Assembly: GCF_000154285.1 (NCBI RefSeq)
Contig: NZ_DS483477.1
Span: 124,001 to 188,000 of the forward strand
Direction of reading: 5' to 3'
From: Amedibacillus dolichus DSM 3991
GTDB taxonomy: Bacteria; Bacillota_I; Bacilli_A; Erysipelotrichales; Erysipelotrichaceae
Length of the DNA stretch: 64,000 nt
A program made the position numbers and the translations under genes. A model generated the notes under the pieces. It was not told the origin of the DNA and ran no database searches. It saw only the letters and a list, made by a program, of their open reading frames with translations. Shown piece by piece: positions 54,260-63,816 of this stretch (its first letter is position 1; each line of letters starts with the position of its first letter).

Positions 54260-55141
54260 ATGAGAGAAAGTACAAAGCTGATTGGGAATACACCAATGCT
54301 TCGTTTAGAAAATACAAATATTTATATCAAACTTGAAAAATTTAATGCCGGTGGCAGTGTTAAGGATCGTGCGGTATTGGGAATGCTTAGTAAAGCAATG
54401 GAAAAAGGGAAGCTGGTACCGGGTGATGTACTAGTAGAAGCAACTAGCGGTAATACGGGAATCGCATTGGCTATGCTTGGTGCGATGTATAACATTGAGG
54501 TTATTATCTTTATGCCGGAATCCATGAGCTTAGAGCGTCGTCAGTTGGTTAAAGCGTATGGGGCACAACTGGTATTAACTCCTGCCTCTCAAGGAATGAA
54601 GGGAGCAATGGAGGCGATGAATGCCTATAAGCAGGAGCATGTCAATGCGAAAAGCTTGGATCAATTTGATAATGAAGATAATGTATTGGCACATTATGAA
54701 ACAACGGGAAAAGAAATGTTAAAGCAGGTAGAGCATATTGATATGTTTGTTGCCTGCGTAGGAACAGGTGGAACCTTTAGTGGAGTAGCCAAACGTTTAA
54801 AAGAGCATGATCCTTCCATTATGTGCATTGCCGGTGAACCGGAAAAAAGCGCTTTGTTAAGTGGTCAAGAGGCAGGTCCACATAAGATTCAGGGAATCGG
54901 AGCCAATTTTGTGCCGGGCAATTTTCATCGTGAGCTGTGCGATGATATCATGTTGGTAAGCGATGAAGAGGCACTGCGTGAAACGAAGGCATTTGTGAAG
55001 GAAACCGGTATTTTAGTAGGAATCAGTTCCGGTGCCAATATTGCGCTTGCGAAACGCTTGGCATGGCGAAATCCGGATAAAACGATTGTTACGATTGCAC
55101 CAGATGGGGGAGAGAAATATCTTTCCGTTTTGGATTTTTAA
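54260..55141 (+). CDS. cysK: Cysteine synthase (O-acetylserine sulfhydrylase)
   Basis: The 293-residue PLP enzyme of fold type II has ESTKLIGNTPMLRLEN, NAGGSVKDRAV (PLP Lys about 36), EATSGNTGIALAMLGA, VGTGGTFSGVAKRLKE and PDGGEKYLSVLDF at the end. It makes cysteine from O-acetylserine and sulfide. It lacks the longer loop of some CysK proteins, as usual for the short CysK/CysM forms of Firmicutes. Three bases separate it from cysE, so both steps are co-expressed behind the Cys-codon leader peptide. Confidence 0.94.
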   Translation: MRESTKLIGNTPMLRLENTNIYIKLEKFNAGGSVKDRAVLGMLSKAMEKGKLVPGDVLVEATSGNTGIALAMLGAMYNIEVIIFMPESMSLERRQLVKAYGAQLVLTPASQGMKGAMEAMNAYKQEHVNAKSLDQFDNEDNVLAHYETTGKEMLKQVEHIDMFVACVGTGGTFSGVAKRLKEHDPSIMCIAGEPEKSALLSGQEAGPHKIQGIGANFVPGNFHRELCDDIMLVSDEEALRETKAFVKETGILVGISSGANIALAKRLAWRNPDKTIVTIAPDGGEKYLSVLDF

Positions 55142-55144
55142 CAA

Positions 55145-55675
55145 ATGCTGCAACGTTTAAAGGATTTGCATTATAACGTAACACGTACCTTGAATAACGA
55201 TCCGGCAGCCCATTCAAAGCTGGAGGTGCTTTTGTTATATCCGCACATCAAGGCATTGATCATTCATCGTATTTCTCATGTGTTGTATCGACATCATTTG
55301 TATTTCTTAGCACGTCTCAATTCCAATTTGGCAAGAAATTGGACAGGAATCGAAATTCACCCGGGAGCTACGATCGGGCGAGGCTTGATTATTGATCATG
55401 GTATCGGTGTTGTTATTGGAGAAACGGCTCAAATCGGTGATGACTGTCATATTTATCATGGAGTTACCTTGGGTGGTACGGGAAAGCAGCATGCGAAACG
55501 CCACCCTACAATCGGCAATCGTGTTATGATTGGTGCAGGAGCAAAGTGTCTTGGGAATATCGTAATTGGTGATGACGCAAAAATCGGTGCAAATGCAGTT
55601 GTTATCACAGATGTTCCCCAAGGAGCAACCTATATCGGCTTAGCTGCTAAGGATAAACGTGAAAAACATCGGTAA
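55145..55675 (+). CDS. cysE: Serine O-acetyltransferase
   Basis: The 176-residue protein has the SAT N-terminal helical part ([21 protein letters not shown]) and the hexapeptide beta-helix with [18 protein letters not shown] (catalytic His), [25 protein letters not shown]. It acetylates serine with acetyl-CoA, supplying CysK. The length is that of short Firmicute SATs. Cotranscribed with cysK. Confidence 0.94.
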   Translation: MLQRLKDLHYNVTRTLNNDPAAHSKLEVLLLYPHIKALIIHRISHVLYRHHLYFLARLNSNLARNWTGIEIHPGATIGRGLIIDHGIGVVIGETAQIGDDCHIYHGVTLGGTGKQHAKRHPTIGNRVMIGAGAKCLGNIVIGDDAKIGANAVVITDVPQGATYIGLAAKDKREKHR

Positions 55676-55733
55676 ATTGAAATTTGCAACCCATCGGGTA
55701 AGTTCTAGGTTATCGGATTAAAAATAAACAACG

Positions 55734-55786
55734 GAGATTTCCAATGTGGTTGAATGAAGTAACCATATAAGAAATCTCTTTTTTAT
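55734..55786 (+). terminator. cysKE operon terminator
   Basis: GAGATTTC (55734-55741) pairs with GAAATCTC (55771-55778), enclosing an inner TGGTT...AACCA stem, followed by TTTTTTA. Confidence 0.75.
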
Positions 55787-55939
55787 ACCTAACATTAAGA
55801 AGGAAGCATTATGGTGCAAGAAATATTGTTGAGATTATGATGGGGCATGCTATTCTTTTAATGAAAATAGAAGCAGCAAGTATAAGTGAATAAGGAAATG
55901 AAGGAAGCTTTTTCATAATGGATAAAGGAGAGGGTTTTG

Positions 55940-56497
55940 ATGAATGTTGAGAACATCGGACAAAAGGACGGTTATAGCATACGTTTGGCAAGAGCCGATG
56001 ATGCGACAGCTTATTATGAACAAAATTATTGTCCCTTGGATAAGGAGGTTGCACGCCTTACCGGTTGTAAGGAAGCTTTTACTAAGGAAGAGGTCATGAC
56101 GTTTTTTCTACACTCGCTTGAGGATAAGAATCGTCGTTTCTTTTTGGTCATTGCGCCTGATGGAAAAATTATTGGAGAAAGCGTAATCAATGAAATTGAT
56201 TGGGATTTACGCAGTGCTAATTTTCGTATCGGACTTTATCATGCGGATAAGCGAGGCAAAGGACTTGGTACTTGGATTTGTGAAGCAACGCGTGATTTTG
56301 CGTTTGAGGTATTAAAGCTGCATCGCTTAGAGCTAGATGTCTATTCCTTTAATCTGGCAGCTGAAAGAGTATATGAAAAAGCAGGCTTTAAGCGAGAAGG
56401 AGTTTTACGTGATGCGCTGAAAGATCAGGGAAGATATGCTGATATTATTTTAATGGCAATCCTTGAGGACGAGTGGAGAAGCATCAAGCACAGCTAA
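55940..56497 (+). CDS. GNAT-family N-acetyltransferase (RimJ/RimL type)
   Basis: The 185-residue protein has the GNAT core: FRIGLYHADKRGKGLGTWICEA (acetyl-CoA-binding R/Q-x-x-G-x-G/A, residues about 100-120) and RLELDVYSFNLAAERVYEKAGFKREGVLRD, the typical RimJ/L tail. It acetylates an amino group on a protein or small molecule; the substrate is unknown. ATG 55940 is used because the in-frame TTG just before it is too close to AAAGGAGAGGG. Monocistronic with terminator at 56555. Confidence 0.9.
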   Translation: MNVENIGQKDGYSIRLARADDATAYYEQNYCPLDKEVARLTGCKEAFTKEEVMTFFLHSLEDKNRRFFLVIAPDGKIIGESVINEIDWDLRSANFRIGLYHADKRGKGLGTWICEATRDFAFEVLKLHRLELDVYSFNLAAERVYEKAGFKREGVLRDALKDQGRYADIILMAILEDEWRSIKHS

Positions 56498-56554
56498 AAT
56501 AAGAAAAAAGACGGAGTAAATAAAGCTTAACGCTTTTTGAATCCTAGCTTATCT

Positions 56555-56577
56555 CGGCAGACTTCTGCCGTTTTTTT
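56555..56577 (+). terminator. Rho-independent terminator
   Basis: CGGCAG-ACTT-CTGCCG followed by seven Ts. Confidence 0.8.
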
Positions 56578-56600
56578 ATACAAATTTATCTTTCATATTG

Positions 56601-56659
56601 TATCTATAATGGATATATGCTAAACTATATCTATAAACGATATATCTATCATTGATATA
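56601..56659 (+). promoter_or_regulatory. Triple palindrome operator of the PadR operon
   Basis: Three inverted repeats share the same seven-base spacing: TATC-N7-GATA (56601-56615), TATATC-N7-GATATA (56626-56644) and TATATC-N7-GATATA (56641-56659). The last two overlap, and the third ends at the ribosome-binding site. Repeated sites just before a padR gene suggest autoregulation. Confidence 0.6.
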
Positions 56660-56671
56660 GGAGGTGATGGT

Positions 56672-57007
56672 GTGTCTAAAAATAATACTGCGGAAAGTGA
56701 AGAATTAACCGATGCGATGTATTATATTTTATTGGCACTTATGAAAGAACGTCATGGGTATGCAATTATGAAATATGTAGAAGAACTGACGCAAGGACGA
56801 GTAGTGATTGGACCGGGAACACTTTATACCTTGTTAAAGAAGCTGGTGAAAATCGAGTGGATCAAACAATTGGAAGGAAGTGAACGTCAAAAACTCTATG
56901 TGATAACAGCGAAGGGAAAGCATGTTTTGGTACATGATTGGCAACGCAGAAGTGCCATGGTTGAAGATGGACGTTTATTGATAGGGGAGAGTTTTGATGG
57001 GAAATAA
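56672..57007 (+). CDS. PadR-family transcriptional regulator
   Basis: The 111-residue protein is the short PadR type: DAMYYILLALMKERHGYAIMKYVEELT, then GTLYTLLKKLVKIEWIKQLEGSERQKLYVITAKGK (winged helix, residues about 20-90). A GTG start at 56672 is seven bases after AGGAGG. It probably represses the operon with the DUF2812 protein and the ABC exporter and is induced by an antimicrobial or membrane stress, as in related operons. It overlaps the next gene by 11 bases. Confidence 0.9.
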   Translation: MSKNNTAESEELTDAMYYILLALMKERHGYAIMKYVEELTQGRVVIGPGTLYTLLKKLVKIEWIKQLEGSERQKLYVITAKGKHVLVHDWQRRSAMVEDGRLLIGESFDGK

Positions 57008-57686
57008 AAAATATATTATGTGCAGTGGCTTGGCATTTGCCGATGAAGAGGATATGGAAATGCTCCATGAATATGCCAAAGAGGGTTGGATCTTTGAGCG
57101 TTTACGCTTTGGTGTGTTGTATGAGCTGCATCGAAAACAGCCGCAAAACCGAATATACAGCTATGATTCCAATGCTGTTAAAAAGAAAGATAAAGATGAT
57201 TATTTGGCAATGTTCGAAGAAAGCGGTTGGCATTTGGTTGGGCAATGGTCAAGGGATATTCGCTTCTTTTGGGCAGAAGCGGGAACGCCAGCTTTGCATA
57301 GTGATGCAAAGGTATTGGGAAATCAATATCGTGGTCTTTTTTGGGGAAGCGTTGCTTGTGTGGTAGTGGCAGTTATCTGCTTTCTGTTTGGTGGCTCAAA
57401 GGTGTGGCTTTATGCACTGGGTGGTGCTCTTTTAGGGGGCGGTGGCTTGTTAATGATTGCCTGCTATCTGCGTATGAAAGGTAAGCGGCTTGCCATCAAT
57501 CCCAAAACTTATGGCTATCAACTTTGGCGTATTGCAACCGGTATTATTTTGCTGGTGTTTATGATTCGTACAAAAAGTGCATGGAATTTTTGGAAATTAC
57601 TTGCGGCAGGAATTGCCGGGTATTTCTTACTTATGGGCTGTATAGATATATTGCGTATTTATTTGCGTAAGAAACAAAAAAGATAA
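56997..57686 (+). CDS. DUF2812 membrane protein
   Basis: The 229-residue protein has a soluble N-terminal domain with DEEDMEMLHEYAKEGWIFERL and the MFEESGWHLVGQW motif of DUF2812 proteins, followed by four hydrophobic segments in its second half. DUF2812 genes are commonly next to padR genes, as here. ATG 56997 is chosen because GGGGAGAG lies seven bases upstream. The function of the family is unknown; a sensor or partner of the exporter is a guess. Confidence 0.85.
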   Translation: MGNKKYIMCSGLAFADEEDMEMLHEYAKEGWIFERLRFGVLYELHRKQPQNRIYSYDSNAVKKKDKDDYLAMFEESGWHLVGQWSRDIRFFWAEAGTPALHSDAKVLGNQYRGLFWGSVACVVVAVICFLFGGSKVWLYALGGALLGGGGLLMIACYLRMKGKRLAINPKTYGYQLWRIATGIILLVFMIRTKSAWNFWKLLAAGIAGYFLLMGCIDILRIYLRKKQKR

Positions 57687-57696
57687 GGAGAAGCGT

Positions 57697-58404
57697 ATGA
57701 TTGAAGTAAAACATGTAACAAAGTGCTATGGGAAATTTAAGGCAGTGGACGATGTAAGTTTAACGGCATTAGGAGGTAAGATCACTGTTTTGTTAGGACC
57801 AAATGGAGCGGGAAAATCAACAACCATTAAGAGTATTACCAATCTTTTGAAATTTGAGGGTGAAATTCAAATTTGCGGATATGACAATAAGACCTTAGAA
57901 GCGAAAAAAAGCTTTGCATACATTCCGGAAACACCGGTTTTATATGATTCTTTGACAATTGAGGAACATGTTGAATTTATCGCTAAAGCGTATCGTTTGA
58001 AAGAATATAAAGAAATCGTTGAGCGCTTATTGATATTGTTTCATTTGGAAGAAAAACGTAAAAAGATCGTTAAGGAGCTATCCAAAGGTATGCGTCAAAA
58101 GGTTAGCATGCTGCTGGCGCTTATGATTTCACCTAAGGCCTTGCTTGTCGATGAGCCGATGATGGGGCTTGATCCGCAAAGTATTGAAGATACCCTACGT
58201 TTATTGGTGGACTTAAAGAATGCGGGAGTTGCTGTTTTGGTATCTACGCATATTATTGATGTATTTGCTGATGTGTGGGACGAAGCCTATATATTGAATA
58301 AAGGAAAAATCGTTTATCATGCCACACGAGAAAATATCGGCGAGGAAAGCTTGAAGGATATTTTCTTTACCTATACGGATAGGGAAGTCGGTGATGAGGC
58401 ATGA
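57697..58404 (+). CDS. ABC transporter ATP-binding protein
   Basis: The 235-residue protein has Walker A GPNGAGKSTTIKS, the ABC signature LSKGMRQKVS, Walker B ALLVDEPMMGLDP and the H-loop STHI. It powers the exporter encoded next, with a four-base overlap (ATGA). It resembles ATPases of putative ABC exporters of the PF16962 group. Part of the PadR-regulated operon. Confidence 0.94.
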   Translation: MIEVKHVTKCYGKFKAVDDVSLTALGGKITVLLGPNGAGKSTTIKSITNLLKFEGEIQICGYDNKTLEAKKSFAYIPETPVLYDSLTIEEHVEFIAKAYRLKEYKEIVERLLILFHLEEKRKKIVKELSKGMRQKVSMLLALMISPKALLVDEPMMGLDPQSIEDTLRLLVDLKNAGVAVLVSTHIIDVFADVWDEAYILNKGKIVYHATRENIGEESLKDIFFTYTDREVGDEA

Positions 58405-59966
58405 AGGCGTTAGTCTATTTATATTATTTACGCATCAAGGGCATCGTGCGTAGTATGTTTTCTAAGGTTAGTACCGCTATTTTCACCTGTGTGATGCTTT
58501 TGATTTACGGTGGCTTGTTTATTATCATGCTGAACAACGGAGCGCAGAGCATCTATGCTGCCGATGCCATCACGATGTCAATGGCAGTGTTAATTGGGAT
58601 TGGGTGTACGGCTTTTATGGTCATAACGATGCTGTTACAGAAGCGCAAAGCTTTATTTATGGAGCCGGACGCTTTCTACTTGTTTACCGGACCTTTTCCA
58701 CGTACTTCTATTATGCGCTTTATCATGCTGCAATCTTTAGTTAGTTCCTTGCTTTGCGGGGCTTTATCCATTTTTATGTTAGTTATATTGATGAGTGGGG
58801 TTGCCTTTGACTTTTGGTTTTTAGGAATGTGTTTTATCGGACACACTCTTGTTTATATGTTTTTTCTGGTACTTTACTATTATTTGTATTTGTTAAGCAT
58901 CAAAGAAAAGAAATATCAGCATTTATCTTGGTATATCTTAGCGATCTTTCTCTTATTTGTGGCAGTAGCTGTTATTGGTATTTTTATTCAAAATGGTTGT
59001 ACACTGCATCAGCTTTGGACGCAGCTTTTCACTAGCAAGCTTTTGTATGCAGTACCGCTTTTTGGTTGGTTGAAGCTAATGCTGGAGGGATATGTGCAGG
59101 CCAATATGTCGATGATGCTATCAGGTGCGCTCTTGATTATAATAGCGTGCTTCATCATGTATCGCTTGATGCTTCGCTATGATTTTGACTTTATCGAACG
59201 GGCTATGCAAGATGCCGGTGAATTTTCAAGAATGTATGAGGAAATGCGTGCAGGTAAGCGTATGGCTATGAGTGATAAGAAGGTACGAAATGTGTGCATG
59301 AAGGGATTTCGTGAAGGTGCAGCAGCAATCATGTCCAAAAGCTTTTTAGAAATGCGTAAGGGAAACAGCTTTATCAGCACACAAGATATTATCTTGTTGG
59401 TTATCTATTTTGCTATATCCTTCTTCTTGGATATGGGACTGTGGTTCTTTGTTTATATGATGATGTTTTGGCTCTTTAGCAGCATTCAGGCAGCGGAGTT
59501 TATGCGTGAATTAGACTATTACCATATTTATTTGATTCCCGAGCGACCGGGGAAAAAACTGTTTTATTTGTTGGCTCCATATCTTTTAAAATATGTTGTA
59601 TTGGTTGCTTTTCCATTGGCTATCGCAGCAATCATTACACATGCTACGCTATTGGAGTTTATCCAGTATTACTGTATGCTTGCCGGCTATGCTTGTTTGT
59701 TTATTACCGCTTCCGTTTTAGCAACTCGTTTATTGAAAAGCCGTAAAAATGCTTTTATGGAAAATATGCTTCGTATGCTGATGCTTGTATCAGCTGCAAT
59801 TCCAAGTATTGTTATTATTTTTGTATTATTTTCTAGTGGATTGGCAAATACGACGATGATGAATTATATGAGTGTTTTGACCTTAGTTGTAAATGTCGTG
59901 CTTTCTATTGTGATTTTATATGGTTGTAAGAATATGCTCAATGGGCGTGAAATCAAGAGTGAATAG
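58401..59966 (+). CDS. ABC exporter membrane subunit
   Basis: The 521-residue protein has about twelve membrane segments and an internal soluble loop (residues about 255-310, KRMAMSDKKVRNVCMK). Length and the MEPDAFYLFTGPFPRT segment fit the putative ABC exporter family (PF16962). With the ATPase upstream it should export a lipid, peptide or drug; the substrate is unknown. Last gene of the PadR operon. Confidence 0.8.
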   Translation: MKALVYLYYLRIKGIVRSMFSKVSTAIFTCVMLLIYGGLFIIMLNNGAQSIYAADAITMSMAVLIGIGCTAFMVITMLLQKRKALFMEPDAFYLFTGPFPRTSIMRFIMLQSLVSSLLCGALSIFMLVILMSGVAFDFWFLGMCFIGHTLVYMFFLVLYYYLYLLSIKEKKYQHLSWYILAIFLLFVAVAVIGIFIQNGCTLHQLWTQLFTSKLLYAVPLFGWLKLMLEGYVQANMSMMLSGALLIIIACFIMYRLMLRYDFDFIERAMQDAGEFSRMYEEMRAGKRMAMSDKKVRNVCMKGFREGAAAIMSKSFLEMRKGNSFISTQDIILLVIYFAISFFLDMGLWFFVYMMMFWLFSSIQAAEFMRELDYYHIYLIPERPGKKLFYLLAPYLLKYVVLVAFPLAIAAIITHATLLEFIQYYCMLAGYACLFITASVLATRLLKSRKNAFMENMLRMLMLVSAAIPSIVIIFVLFSSGLANTTMMNYMSVLTLVVNVVLSIVILYGCKNMLNGREIKSE

Positions 59967-60086
59967 GAAAGAAGCAGGTAGATTTGCCTGTTTCTTTTGT
60001 GATAATATGTGAGAATAAGAGAAACGATTGCGCTTAGAAAGGTATTTGTGGTATAGTATGTTACACGGTAAAAAGAGGTAAGAGAT

Positions 60087-61340
60087 ATGTGGAAATATCA
60101 ATGTAAACGACATTTATTATTTTTATTTGGTGCAGCAATCTTCGGAGCTGTTATTTTCGGTCTATTAGGTTATAGTGAAGATGCTTTGCAGCAGGCTGCG
60201 GAAATGGCTAATTTTGAAGAAATTTTAGAAATTCCTTATTTGGAATATATCGTAGGGGCAATCTTCGGTGCGGGGGCAGCGAATGGAATGCTGCTATTAA
60301 CCTATATTGTGCAGCGTTATCACATGTCCTTTTGGTTTGTTTATTTGATTGTATTCTTTTTATTTTCACCGATGGCTGCTATCGGTACGCTTGTATTGAT
60401 TCCGACTATTTTTGTTTGTATTTACGGTTGGCTTACGATTCCTAATCGCAGTGAGCATAAGAATTTGAAGAAGAATAAGGTAAACAGTGTTGCCGAGGTA
60501 GAGAGGGTTTATCGCTTGCACCACAAGTATTTAAGTGAGTATGAGGATTTAGCCAAAAAGGTATGGGATTATACGATGCGTATTACGCTTTCCTATATCA
60601 TAGGTTTGTTAGTTGTCTTTTTGTTGATTTTATGGATTGATAATATGTTGGTATTGATGCTATCCGTTTTTGCATACGGTATGCTGTATTTGATTATGGC
60701 ACGTAAAAAAGCGATGGCTATGCAGCCGATTATTTCGTTATTGTATGATGAGTGCAATCCGGAGGCTTGTGCATCTGTTATCTTTGCGCTTGCGAAAAAA
60801 GCCAGAAAGCGTAAAAGCTTCCCACTTCCGCAATATTTAGCACAATGTATGATTTTTTTGAATGATCCGCATCTTGCGGCAGATATTATGGTTACTTGTG
60901 AACGCAATCGAGGAGCCATTCAATTTCCGTATTATACGGTAATGGGCTATGCGTATTACCAACTAGGAGATCGCGGCATGGTTAAATTCCAACTTGATGA
61001 ATGTGAGAAAGCAGGTGCCGGTACGAATAATCAGGCGGTTGCTTTGTTAAGGGAGCAGTGCTTGACGGGAATTAAAAATAAGCTTGACTTAATGGATAAG
61101 AAATTTGATTCCTGTAAACAATATTTCCGTGCAATCCTAGAGGCTACTCCTTTTGAATGTCAGCGAGTAGATGCACATTATTATTTAGGCTTGATTGCCT
61201 TTGTTGATCGCGATTTAGATGATGCTAAATATCATTTTAATTATGTAGAAGGACATGGTAATACTATGTATTTCAAAGAAAAAGCAAAAAGCTTTCTTGC
61301 GACGATTGCAAAGCATGAGGAGACAGTTGAGGGAGCTTAA
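60087..61340 (+). CDS. Membrane protein with TPR-like C-terminal half
   Basis: The 417-residue protein has an N-terminal part with two pairs of membrane helices (about residues 8-30, 55-115 and 165-205) and a soluble C-terminal half of helical repeats (YYTVMGYAYYQLGDRGM, AHYYLGLIAFVDRDLDDAKYHFN) that look like TPR motifs. I do not recognise the family. GAGGTAAGAG lies before its ATG and a -10-like TATAGT near 60050. Monocistronic, with a large terminator downstream. Confidence 0.7.
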   Translation: MWKYQCKRHLLFLFGAAIFGAVIFGLLGYSEDALQQAAEMANFEEILEIPYLEYIVGAIFGAGAANGMLLLTYIVQRYHMSFWFVYLIVFFLFSPMAAIGTLVLIPTIFVCIYGWLTIPNRSEHKNLKKNKVNSVAEVERVYRLHHKYLSEYEDLAKKVWDYTMRITLSYIIGLLVVFLLILWIDNMLVLMLSVFAYGMLYLIMARKKAMAMQPIISLLYDECNPEACASVIFALAKKARKRKSFPLPQYLAQCMIFLNDPHLAADIMVTCERNRGAIQFPYYTVMGYAYYQLGDRGMVKFQLDECEKAGAGTNNQAVALLREQCLTGIKNKLDLMDKKFDSCKQYFRAILEATPFECQRVDAHYYLGLIAFVDRDLDDAKYHFNYVEGHGNTMYFKEKAKSFLATIAKHEETVEGA

Positions 61341-61661
61341 AAGTAAAGCTAATATTAGCTATTGCTTGGGCGCTCGATGATAGTATTTATCGCTCTTGTG
61401 TAAAATAAGTTTGATTGGAAAAGTTTGAGTGAAAATAGAACCTTAATTTTTAGCGGTATTGACTAAAAATTGAGGTTTTTTATTTAAATTGAAATGATTT
61501 TGTATCCTTACCAACGGGATTAAGTTGGTTCAAACATTACAATCTGCTTAGTAAGTTTTTTTTGAAATAGCTTTTATGATTAGTTATTTTTTATGTACTA
61601 AAGATGTATGAGTAAAATTACGGACAGTGTAAATGGTATAGTTAATAATAAGGGAGAGGTG
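61341..61661. other. Intergenic region with a terminator; nothing else recognised
   Basis: It contains the stem-loop listed at 61438-61484 and AT-rich DNA with possible promoter elements but no convincing short gene. An in-frame upstream ATG at 61608 could lengthen the following protein by 18 residues, but it lacks a good ribosome-binding site. Confidence 0.5.
61438..61484 (+). terminator. Rho-independent terminator
   Basis: CCTTAATTTTTAG (61441-61453) pairs with CTAAAAATTGAGG (61463-61475), followed by TTTTTTATTT. Confidence 0.75.
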
Positions 61662-62696
61662 ATGATTTTGCGCAAGGTTAGAAATATGATGCGAAATTAT
61701 CTTCAAAAGATGTGCGTTTACATTCTGTCTAAATTAAATGAAACTGTTGTATATGACAATAAAAATGTTTTTATAGGTGAAGTATATTGGTGTATTATGC
61801 CGTTACCGAAGGAAAGCTTATTGAAAATTGACATCGGTCATCGCATTCGTCCGTATGTAGTAATCGATCTTCAGGAAAATCGCTTTATAGGATACGCTTG
61901 TTCTTCGAAAGGAAGTAAAAAAGGAAATTATAATAGACAATATTTCATTGATAACAAATCCTATGGAATATATAAGTCATCTTATGTAGATACCTCAAAG
62001 GAAATAAAAGTTCCTTACGAAAATATTCAAGCCTATTTTTATGAATTGTCAGATAAAGATTATGAAAATATGTTAAAGACGAGCATGCAAAGTGCAAAAG
62101 CGATAAAAAACGATTTTAGCTTGGGTTCTGTTTTATCGAAGAATAATAATTTATATTTTGTGTTTGATATTAAAAGTGAGTTTATTTGTGTCCACCCATT
62201 AAGAAAAAATCTGAATGGTATAAGTGATCATAAAACCGCACTTTTCAGTTTTCAAAATAAACAGTATTTTATTGATTTTACTTCTGTTATGCAAATCAAA
62301 AACAGCGATGATCTAAATGTGATTTCAATGCTTTCCAGAGTTCAGCGGACAGAGGTTATGAAAACAAAGGAAAAGATGATGAAAAAACCACAGAAAACAG
62401 GGAATAGCGTTCGCAAAGATTTGTATTTTAAATATCCAATCGGTTCGCAACTTTATTTGGGATATCAAGATAGTTATTTTATATATTTTTTCCATCAGCA
62501 TCAAAAAGCTTATGGCTTATTTTATGATGAAGAGGGAAATGAAAAATATACATATTACACAACGGATTTTAATTATATGCAGCTATTGGACGAACGATGT
62601 GATGCTGATGAATTAGTGGATTTGATTTCGCATAGTCCTTATGATAAAAAAACACAGGAATATTTATTAATGAAGATTGATTCGCAACGATCATAA
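61662..62696 (+). CDS. Protein with MazF/PemK-like N-terminal fold and further SH3-like units
   Basis: The 344-residue protein opens, after a basic helix, with GEVYWCIMPLPKE...GHRIRPYVVI, close to the GDVYWxxLP...GxxRPVVVI pattern of the MazF/PemK toxin fold. It then has two further segments of similar look (LGSVLSKNNNLYFVFDI; YPIGSQLYLGYQDSYFIYFF), so it may contain three SH3-like barrels. The family is not otherwise recognised and no antitoxin gene is adjacent. GGGAGAGGTG lies at the ATG 61662; alternatives are ATG 61608 and TTG 61668. Convergent with the WYL regulator gene. Confidence 0.55.
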   Translation: MILRKVRNMMRNYLQKMCVYILSKLNETVVYDNKNVFIGEVYWCIMPLPKESLLKIDIGHRIRPYVVIDLQENRFIGYACSSKGSKKGNYNRQYFIDNKSYGIYKSSYVDTSKEIKVPYENIQAYFYELSDKDYENMLKTSMQSAKAIKNDFSLGSVLSKNNNLYFVFDIKSEFICVHPLRKNLNGISDHKTALFSFQNKQYFIDFTSVMQIKNSDDLNVISMLSRVQRTEVMKTKEKMMKKPQKTGNSVRKDLYFKYPIGSQLYLGYQDSYFIYFFHQHQKAYGLFYDEEGNEKYTYYTTDFNYMQLLDERCDADELVDLISHSPYDKKTQEYLLMKIDSQRS

Positions 62697-62709
62697 AAAA
62701 TATAAATGC

Positions 62710-63681
62710 TTAAGAGTTGTAATTTAATACGGCAGTTTTTAAAATATTAAGAATTTCGTTTTTGAGTTCAATTGGTGCCGTAATTTCACAGTATTGCAGG
62801 TATTGTAAACAAAAATAAATGATACCTTGTCGAGAAGAAGTAATAATAGCAAGAAAATGATTTTGATCAAAGGGTTGTAAAGACATACCAGTACCAAAAC
62901 GATCGATAATATCATCTAATATGCGATATTTACATTTTAAAATGATTCTTTCCTCTTTACCTCCATACATATAAAATTTAGATTTGGCATAATCATATGG
63001 ATCAAAGGAGTTTTGAAGAGGCTTTCTGACAGCATCTTCATCAATTGCTATATTTTGCATTTTATCAATGCGATAATGACTTAAATTATCATAGTTATCG
63101 TTTTTACAAATCAAATAATAGTTTTCATTTGCATAGACCATATAGTAAGGGTGTACGCGATATTTATGTTCTTTACGTTTAACCAATGCTTTGTTAATAT
63201 CGTATTTCATATAGTCAAATATGACAGGGTGATTATGCTGTATAGCCTCTGTTAATAATTCGATATTTAAGAAAAACTCTTTGTTTTGAGTTTTACGCAT
63301 ATTTCGCATATATACCGTTTTATTGAAATCTTTTTTCATATATTGGCTTTGCGTTGAAAAAAGCTTTTGTATCAAATCATTTGAAGCTTTTTCCGGTATG
63401 AAGTGCGAAGCGTAAATTGCATTGCATAATAAGTGAATTTCATAAGGCTCGAAAAGACGTTGGGCAATGAAATATCCATCTTTTGCAGAAGTAGCAAAAT
63501 GAATATCACAACCGCAATCATTTAATGTTTGAATATGATCGTGCAGTGTTTTTCGATTTAGCTCACAATCATATTCTAATAATAAATATTGTTCGATTTG
63601 TTTGCGAGTAAGGCGATGCGTTTCATCGGAATATTTATTAAGTATATTATATACATGAATCAAGGAAGCTTTTTTGCTCAT
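62710..63681 (-). CDS. WYL-domain (YafY-type) transcriptional regulator
   Basis: The 323-residue protein has an N-terminal helix-turn-helix (LTRKQIEQYLLLEYDCELNRKTLHDHIQTL, residues about 20-60) and a WYL domain with HKYRVHPYYMVYANENYYLICKN and YRIDKMQNI (about 170-215). WYL regulators sense nucleic acids or nucleotides and often control defence genes. ATG 63681 is seven bases after CGGAGG; two in-frame upstream ATGs are too close to or ahead of it. Divergent from the HIRAN gene at 63817, sharing a control region with a palindrome. Confidence 0.87.
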   Translation of the reverse strand: MSKKASLIHVYNILNKYSDETHRLTRKQIEQYLLLEYDCELNRKTLHDHIQTLNDCGCDIHFATSAKDGYFIAQRLFEPYEIHLLCNAIYASHFIPEKASNDLIQKLFSTQSQYMKKDFNKTVYMRNMRKTQNKEFFLNIELLTEAIQHNHPVIFDYMKYDINKALVKRKEHKYRVHPYYMVYANENYYLICKNDNYDNLSHYRIDKMQNIAIDEDAVRKPLQNSFDPYDYAKSKFYMYGGKEERIILKCKYRILDDIIDRFGTGMSLQPFDQNHFLAIITSSRQGIIYFCLQYLQYCEITAPIELKNEILNILKTAVLNYNS

Positions 63682-63767
63682 ATTCATACCTCCGAATTTA
63701 TTTATCAATTATATAGTATCACAAATATTTATGAAAAAAATGACTCGTATATTTAATGCGTAAAAAA

Positions 63768-63800
63768 AGTATCACATTATTATATATAATGGTAATGTGA
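63768..63800. promoter_or_regulatory. Palindrome around the -10 in the WYL-HIRAN divergent region
   Basis: TCACATTA (63772-63779) and TAATGTGA (63793-63800) form an inverted repeat with a 13-base spacer containing TATAAT (63785-63790). AGTATCACA at its left edge recurs at 63715-63723. It could be an operator for the WYL regulator. Confidence 0.45.
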
Positions 63801-63816
63801 AAGAGAGGTTTTGTAT

